From an uncultured Micromonospora sp. (GTDB lineage Bacteria; Actinomycetota; Actinomycetes; Mycobacteriales; Micromonosporaceae), in NCBI GenBank assembly GCA_937951935.1, contig CALGAM010000147.1, forward strand, positions 1 through 9,017: a DNA stretch of 9,017 nucleotides, given 5' to 3'. Below are positions 6,440 to 9,017 of this stretch, in pieces. Position 1 is the first letter of the stretch, and each line of letters opens with the position of its first letter. A program made the translations under genes and the position numbers. Under the pieces are notes generated by a model. That model ran no database searches. It was not told the DNA's origin and saw only the letters and a program-made list of their open reading frames with translations.

Positions 6440-6444
6440 GGAGG
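6438..6444 (+). promoter_or_regulatory. Strong ribosome binding site of the thioesterase gene
   Basis: AAGGAGG lies four bases before ATG 6449. It rules out the in-frame upstream ATG at 6425, which would translate through this site. Confidence 0.85.
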
Positions 6445-6448
6445 CGAG

Positions 6449-6850
6449 ATGCGGATCTGGGAGACAGCACCCCTGGACGAGCTGACCACCAGCCCGGTGC
6501 GCGAGGGCGAACAGTCGGAACGCTCGTTCGAGGTGACGGCCGGGATGCTGACCGCGCACGTGCCCGGCACCCCGTCGGTGCTCTCCACCCCGGCACTGAT
6601 CGCGCTCCTGGAGGACACCGCCGCCGACATCCTGCGCCGGCGGCTCGCACCGGGCGCCGCCTCGGTCGGCACCCGGATCGACATCCGGCACCGCGCACCG
6701 GCTCTCGCCGGTCAACGGGTCGACGTACGCGCGCGGGTCGCCTCCGTGCAGGGCAAGCACATCACCTTCGACGTCACCGCGCAGGTGGACGGCCGGACGA
6801 TCGGTGACGGGCAGGTCGCCCAGACGCTGATCCGCAGCGTCCGCACCTGA
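6449..6850 (+). CDS. FlK-type hotdog-fold acyl-CoA thioesterase
   Basis: This 133-residue protein resembles fluoroacetyl-CoA thioesterase FlK and its relatives, small hotdog-fold dimers that hydrolyse acyl-CoA. Aligned from memory, the FlK triad Thr42/Glu50/His76 is present as Thr47 (VLSTPALIALLE), Glu55 and His81 (GTRIDIRH). The block RIDIRHRAPALAGQRVDVRA is the typical central helix-to-sheet region. The FlK lid residues Phe33 and Phe36, which give fluoroacetyl selectivity, correspond to Val38 and Thr41, and the family Arg near the C-terminus is replaced by Gln, so a different substrate is expected. ATG 6449 has an ideal AAGGAGG. The gene diverges from an acyl-CoA ligase and shares its operator; a role in releasing CoA from a non-productive or toxic acyl-CoA made by that ligase is likely but inferred. 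It is a single-gene transcript ending at a hairpin. Confidence 0.85.
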   Translation: MRIWETAPLDELTTSPVREGEQSERSFEVTAGMLTAHVPGTPSVLSTPALIALLEDTAADILRRRLAPGAASVGTRIDIRHRAPALAGQRVDVRARVASVQGKHITFDVTAQVDGRTIGDGQVAQTLIRSVRT

Positions 6851-6857
6851 CGGGAAC

Positions 6858-6887
6858 GGGCGTGCCCGCCGGGCACGGCGCACGCCC
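6858..6887. terminator. Bidirectional terminator-like hairpin between convergent genes
   Basis: Two alternative hairpins nest here: CGTGCCC-GCC-GGGCACG (6861-6877, 7-bp stem, 3-base loop) and an outer GGGCGTG/CACGCCC pair (6858-6864 with 6881-6887). They lie in the 65-bp gap between the converging stops of the thioesterase and the third ligase. No T-tract follows, which is common in high-GC actinobacteria. Confidence 0.55.
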
Positions 6888-6915
6888 GCCCACGCGACGG
6901 GGACGCGCGCCCCGC

Positions 6916-8517
6916 TCACAGCAGCGCGCGCAGCGCCCCCCTGTCCACCTTGCCGCCCGCTCCCAACGGCAGTGCCGGCAACGACACCAGCCGTTCCGGC
7001 CAGTTGACCTTGGAAACGCCGGCCGCGGCCAGGTGCCGCCGCAGGTCGTCGAGGTCCAGCCCGGCGCCGTCCCGGGTGACCACGAACGCGCAGACCCGCT
7101 CCCCCAGCACCTCGTCCGGATACCCGACCACCGCCACCTGGGCCACCCGCGGATGCCCGCCGACCGCCTCCTCGACCACGGGCACGCTGACGTTGTGTCC
7201 GCCCCGGATGATGAAGTCGGCCGTCCGCCCGGTCACCGTGAGGTAGCCGTCGGCGTCGAGCTCGCCGATGTCCCCGGTACGCAACCAGCCGTCCTCCCGC
7301 ACCAGGATCTGGTTCGCCGCCTCGTCCCGGAAGTAGCCCGGGGTGCAGCCCGGTCCGTTGACGGCCACCTGGCCCGGCCCGCCCTCAACCGGGCTGCCGC
7401 TGTCGTCGAGGAAGCGCACCCGCATCGCCGGAATGGGCCGCCCGGCGGTACGCAGCCGCTTCTCACGGTCGTCGGCGACCCGGGTCACCGAGATCGGGCC
7501 CGCCTCGTTCGAGCCGTAGAACTGCAGCACGGCACAGCCGGTGCGCTCCTCGAACTCCACCGCCCTGTGGTAAGGCACCCGCTCGCCCCCGGTGAAGAGC
7601 ACCCGCAGCGAGCTCAGGTCGTGTTCGCCGAACTCGGGGGTGTTCAGCATCATGATGAACTGGCTGGTCACGGCGGCGAGCACGGTCACGCGGTGCCGCT
7701 GGATGAGCCGCAGCGTCGCGACCGGGTCGAACTCGGCGGTCAGCACCGTCGGGAAGCGGTACTGGGTGGGAACGATGTGCGCGCTCCACAACCCGAAGCC
7801 GTACGGCGCCGGCAGCGCGCTGAACATCACCTCGTCCGGGCCGAACGCCGCCGCCTCCGCGGCCAGTGGACCGAAGTACTTACGGATGTTCATGGTCTGC
7901 CGCACGCACTTGGGTCGACCGGTCGTGCCCGACGTCGAGTTGAGGAAGAAGAGGTCGTCGGGGCCGAGTCCACGCCCCGCGACAGCCGCGGCGGCCTCCT
8001 CCCACGACGGCACCGGAAGCCGCTCGCCGTCGCACTCCACGCTCAACTCCGTGCCGACGAGGTCCAGTACGAGGTGCCGGCGGGCGCCGACGGCGCGGGC
8101 GATCTCCGGACCCGGCCGGCCGCGGTGCACCGCCCGGGTCACCAGCGTGCCGGCGCCGGTGTGGGTCAACAGATGCGTGATCTCGGCGTCCCCACCCCGG
8201 GGCGGCAGGCCCACCGTCACCAGTCCGGCCTTCTGCGCCGCGAGGTAGGCCACGTGGGTGAGCGCACCCCCGGTGAGCAGGACCGCGACCATCTCGCCCG
8301 GCCGCCAGCCACCGAGGGCGTAGACACCGGCCAGCTGCGTGGCGAGCCGGTCGTAGTCACGCCAGGTCAGGGTCGCGTCCTCGGCGTGGAACGCGACCCC
8401 GTCCGGGGCCTCGGCGGCGTTGCGGGCCACCAGGTCGGCGATCGTGTCGGCATCCCAGGAACCGTCGGCGTGGTAGCGACGGATCGTGGAGTCGGGGAAC
8501 TCGGGCACCTGCACCAT
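6916..8517 (-). CDS. Acyl-CoA ligase (AMP-forming), paralogue of the 4740-6374 ligase
   Basis: This 533-residue enzyme should form an acyl-CoA from a free acid, ATP and CoA. Intact motifs are STSGTTGRPKC (194-204), FYGSNEAG (333-340), RTGD (413-416), GRTADFIIRGG (430-440) and catalytic Lys523 in LPLGAGGKVDR. It shares long stretches of pattern with the 4740-6374 ligase (TSQFIMMLN, LPAPYGFxxW, FTGGExVPY, VNWPERL versus ENWPERL), so the two are paralogues, but substrate-pocket neighbours differ (TMNIRKYFGPLA against NQNRWLYYHRLA), suggesting a different acid. ATG 8517 is the start matching the family N-terminus; the ribosome site is weak (GGTGAT-like). It follows the PaaY-like gene on the same strand after 101 bp, which contain a strong hairpin, so it may be in its own transcript or read through. 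The acid is unknown. Confidence 0.93.
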   Translation of the reverse strand: MVQVPEFPDSTIRRYHADGSWDADTIADLVARNAAEAPDGVAFHAEDATLTWRDYDRLATQLAGVYALGGWRPGEMVAVLLTGGALTHVAYLAAQKAGLVTVGLPPRGGDAEITHLLTHTGAGTLVTRAVHRGRPGPEIARAVGARRHLVLDLVGTELSVECDGERLPVPSWEEAAAAVAGRGLGPDDLFFLNSTSGTTGRPKCVRQTMNIRKYFGPLAAEAAAFGPDEVMFSALPAPYGFGLWSAHIVPTQYRFPTVLTAEFDPVATLRLIQRHRVTVLAAVTSQFIMMLNTPEFGEHDLSSLRVLFTGGERVPYHRAVEFEERTGCAVLQFYGSNEAGPISVTRVADDREKRLRTAGRPIPAMRVRFLDDSGSPVEGGPGQVAVNGPGCTPGYFRDEAANQILVREDGWLRTGDIGELDADGYLTVTGRTADFIIRGGHNVSVPVVEEAVGGHPRVAQVAVVGYPDEVLGERVCAFVVTRDGAGLDLDDLRRHLAAAGVSKVNWPERLVSLPALPLGAGGKVDRGALRALL

Positions 8518-8550
8518 CCATTCACATCACCGGGTCGGCAGCGGACCACG

Positions 8551-8575
8551 CCGCCTGACCGGGACGGTCGGGCGG
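8551..8575. terminator. Hairpin between the PaaY-like gene and the third ligase
   Basis: CCGCCTGACC (8551-8560) and GGTCGGGCGG (8566-8575) form a 10-bp stem with a single T-G/A-C imperfection around a 5-base loop. It sits 44 bases past the PaaY-like stop and 34 bases before the ligase start on the same strand. It could be a terminator or attenuator, or a repressor site; no T-tract is present. I see no convincing promoter in the rest of the 8518-8618 gap. Confidence 0.45.
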
Positions 8576-8618
8576 CACGGTGGCCGACGGCACGTACCGG
8601 GCCGGACGCCGCACCAGG

Positions 8619-9017
8619 TCACGGCGACGACGCCTGACGGGCCTGGCGGTACCGGTGGAGCGGAACCGCCACGCGGGCGTCGGTGGTGAGTCTCGGGCGG
8701 TCCGGCTCGGCCTCCGGCAGCGGCGTCACCGGGCGCAGGGTGGCCCGGCACCGCTGCGCGAGGCGCTGGTACGTCCGCACGCCGTTCGCCTGCCAGGCCA
8801 GCTCGTCCTCGGTCAGCTCCCGGCGTACCGCTGCCGGACTGCCGGTGACGAGGGTGCGCGGCGGCACCACGAACCCCGCCCGCACGAAGCTGTGCGCGCC
8901 GACGAAGGCCCGCTCGCCGACCACCGCCCCGTCCATCACCACCGCGTTCATGCCGACCAGCGCCCCGGACCCGACACGGCAGCCGTGCAGCACCGCGCCG
9001 TGTCCGACGTGCCCGTC
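8619..9017 (-). CDS. paaY: PaaY/CaiE-like hexapeptide-repeat protein, gamma-carbonic-anhydrase fold (partial, N-terminus outside window)
   Basis: The visible 132 residues are the C-terminal two thirds of a left-handed beta-helix protein. The run DGHVGHGAVLHG carries a His-x4-His pair at the position of gamma-carbonic anhydrase zinc ligands, then GALVGMNAVVMDGAVVGERA continues the hexapeptide coils. The tail GSPAAVRRELTEDELAWQ and TPLPEAEPDRPRL matches PaaY/CaiE proteins strongly by memory. PaaY is a thioesterase that hydrolyses a dead-end CoA thioester of the phenylacetate pathway; CaiE belongs to carnitine metabolism. Here the flanking CoA ligases favour a CoA-thioester salvage role, though no other phenylacetate gene is visible. 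The open frame continues to the right edge without a start. After the conserved part a short basic tail ends at TGA 8621-8619. Confidence 0.88.
   Translation of the reverse strand, partial: DGHVGHGAVLHGCRVGSGALVGMNAVVMDGAVVGERAFVGAHSFVRAGFVVPPRTLVTGSPAAVRRELTEDELAWQANGVRTYQRLAQRCRATLRPVTPLPEAEPDRPRLTTDARVAVPLHRYRQARQASSP

Noticed and set aside
6425..6448. Upstream ATG for the thioesterase
   Set aside because: The AAGGAGG ribosome site falls inside this extension and would serve ATG 6449.
6449..6850. Assignment as a true fluoroacetyl-CoA thioesterase
   Set aside because: The triad matches but the Phe lid residues that confer fluoroacetyl selectivity are Val38 and Thr41, and no fluorometabolite genes are nearby.
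6044..6919. Minus-strand open frame covering the thioesterase gene
   Set aside because: Antisense to a gene with an ideal ribosome site and complete catalytic triad, and out of frame with the ligase.
6862..8637. Plus-strand open frame of about 590 codons
   Set aside because: Antisense shadow of the third ligase, with skewed Arg/Gly/Pro/His composition and no motif.
1..9017. tRNA, rRNA, CRISPR, insertion sequence or attachment site
   Set aside because: Nothing with the required structure, repeats or transposase motifs was seen on either strand.

Overview
The window is very GC-rich (by eye above 70%), with strong third-position G/C bias, GTG starts, GGAGG-type ribosome sites and tightly overlapping genes. 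This suggests a high-GC actinobacterium (Micromonospora-, Pseudonocardia- or Streptomyces-like); the genus cannot be fixed from the sequence. It is dense with metabolic genes: eight protein genes, no gap over about 105 bp, and no tRNA, rRNA, mobile element or CRISPR array. Every gene looks like part of coenzyme A thioester chemistry, so I read it as a catabolic (or possibly modifying) cluster for an unidentified carboxylic acid, perhaps aromatic or alicyclic.

Left block, minus strand (2031 down to 1): three translationally coupled genes (two 4-bp overlaps) encode a 2-oxoacid:ferredoxin oxidoreductase of the VorB type, in the order gamma, alpha, beta. The beta gene runs off the left edge. Middle block, plus strand (2126-4743): a zinc-type medium-chain alcohol dehydrogenase overlaps a class I adenylate-forming acyl-CoA synthetase by 13 bp. 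The two blocks diverge from one compact AT-rich control region (2049-2094). There, two good sigma70-type promoters overlap face to face, and a 17-bp inverted repeat covers both -10 boxes.

Right block: a second acyl-CoA ligase (minus, 6374-4740) diverges from a small FlK-type hotdog thioesterase (plus, 6449-6850). Their shared spacer holds AACAAGCGCTTGGT, which fits the TetR-family KstR2 consensus as I remember it. A third ligase (minus, 8517-6916), clearly paralogous to the second, follows. The window ends in the C-terminal part of a PaaY/CaiE-like hexapeptide-repeat protein (minus, 9017-8619).

Proposed joint role (inference): the ligases activate acids to CoA thioesters, the dehydrogenase oxidises or reduces an intermediate, the oxidoreductase turns a 2-oxoacid into acyl-CoA plus reduced ferredoxin, and the two unrelated thioesterase-type proteins release CoA from dead-end or toxic thioesters. 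Two enzymes of the middle operon lack hallmark catalytic residues: the dehydrogenase has Ser37 and Gln154 at catalytic-zinc ligand positions, and the synthetase has Gln482 in place of the A10 lysine. No regulator gene lies in the window although two different operator-like palindromes do.
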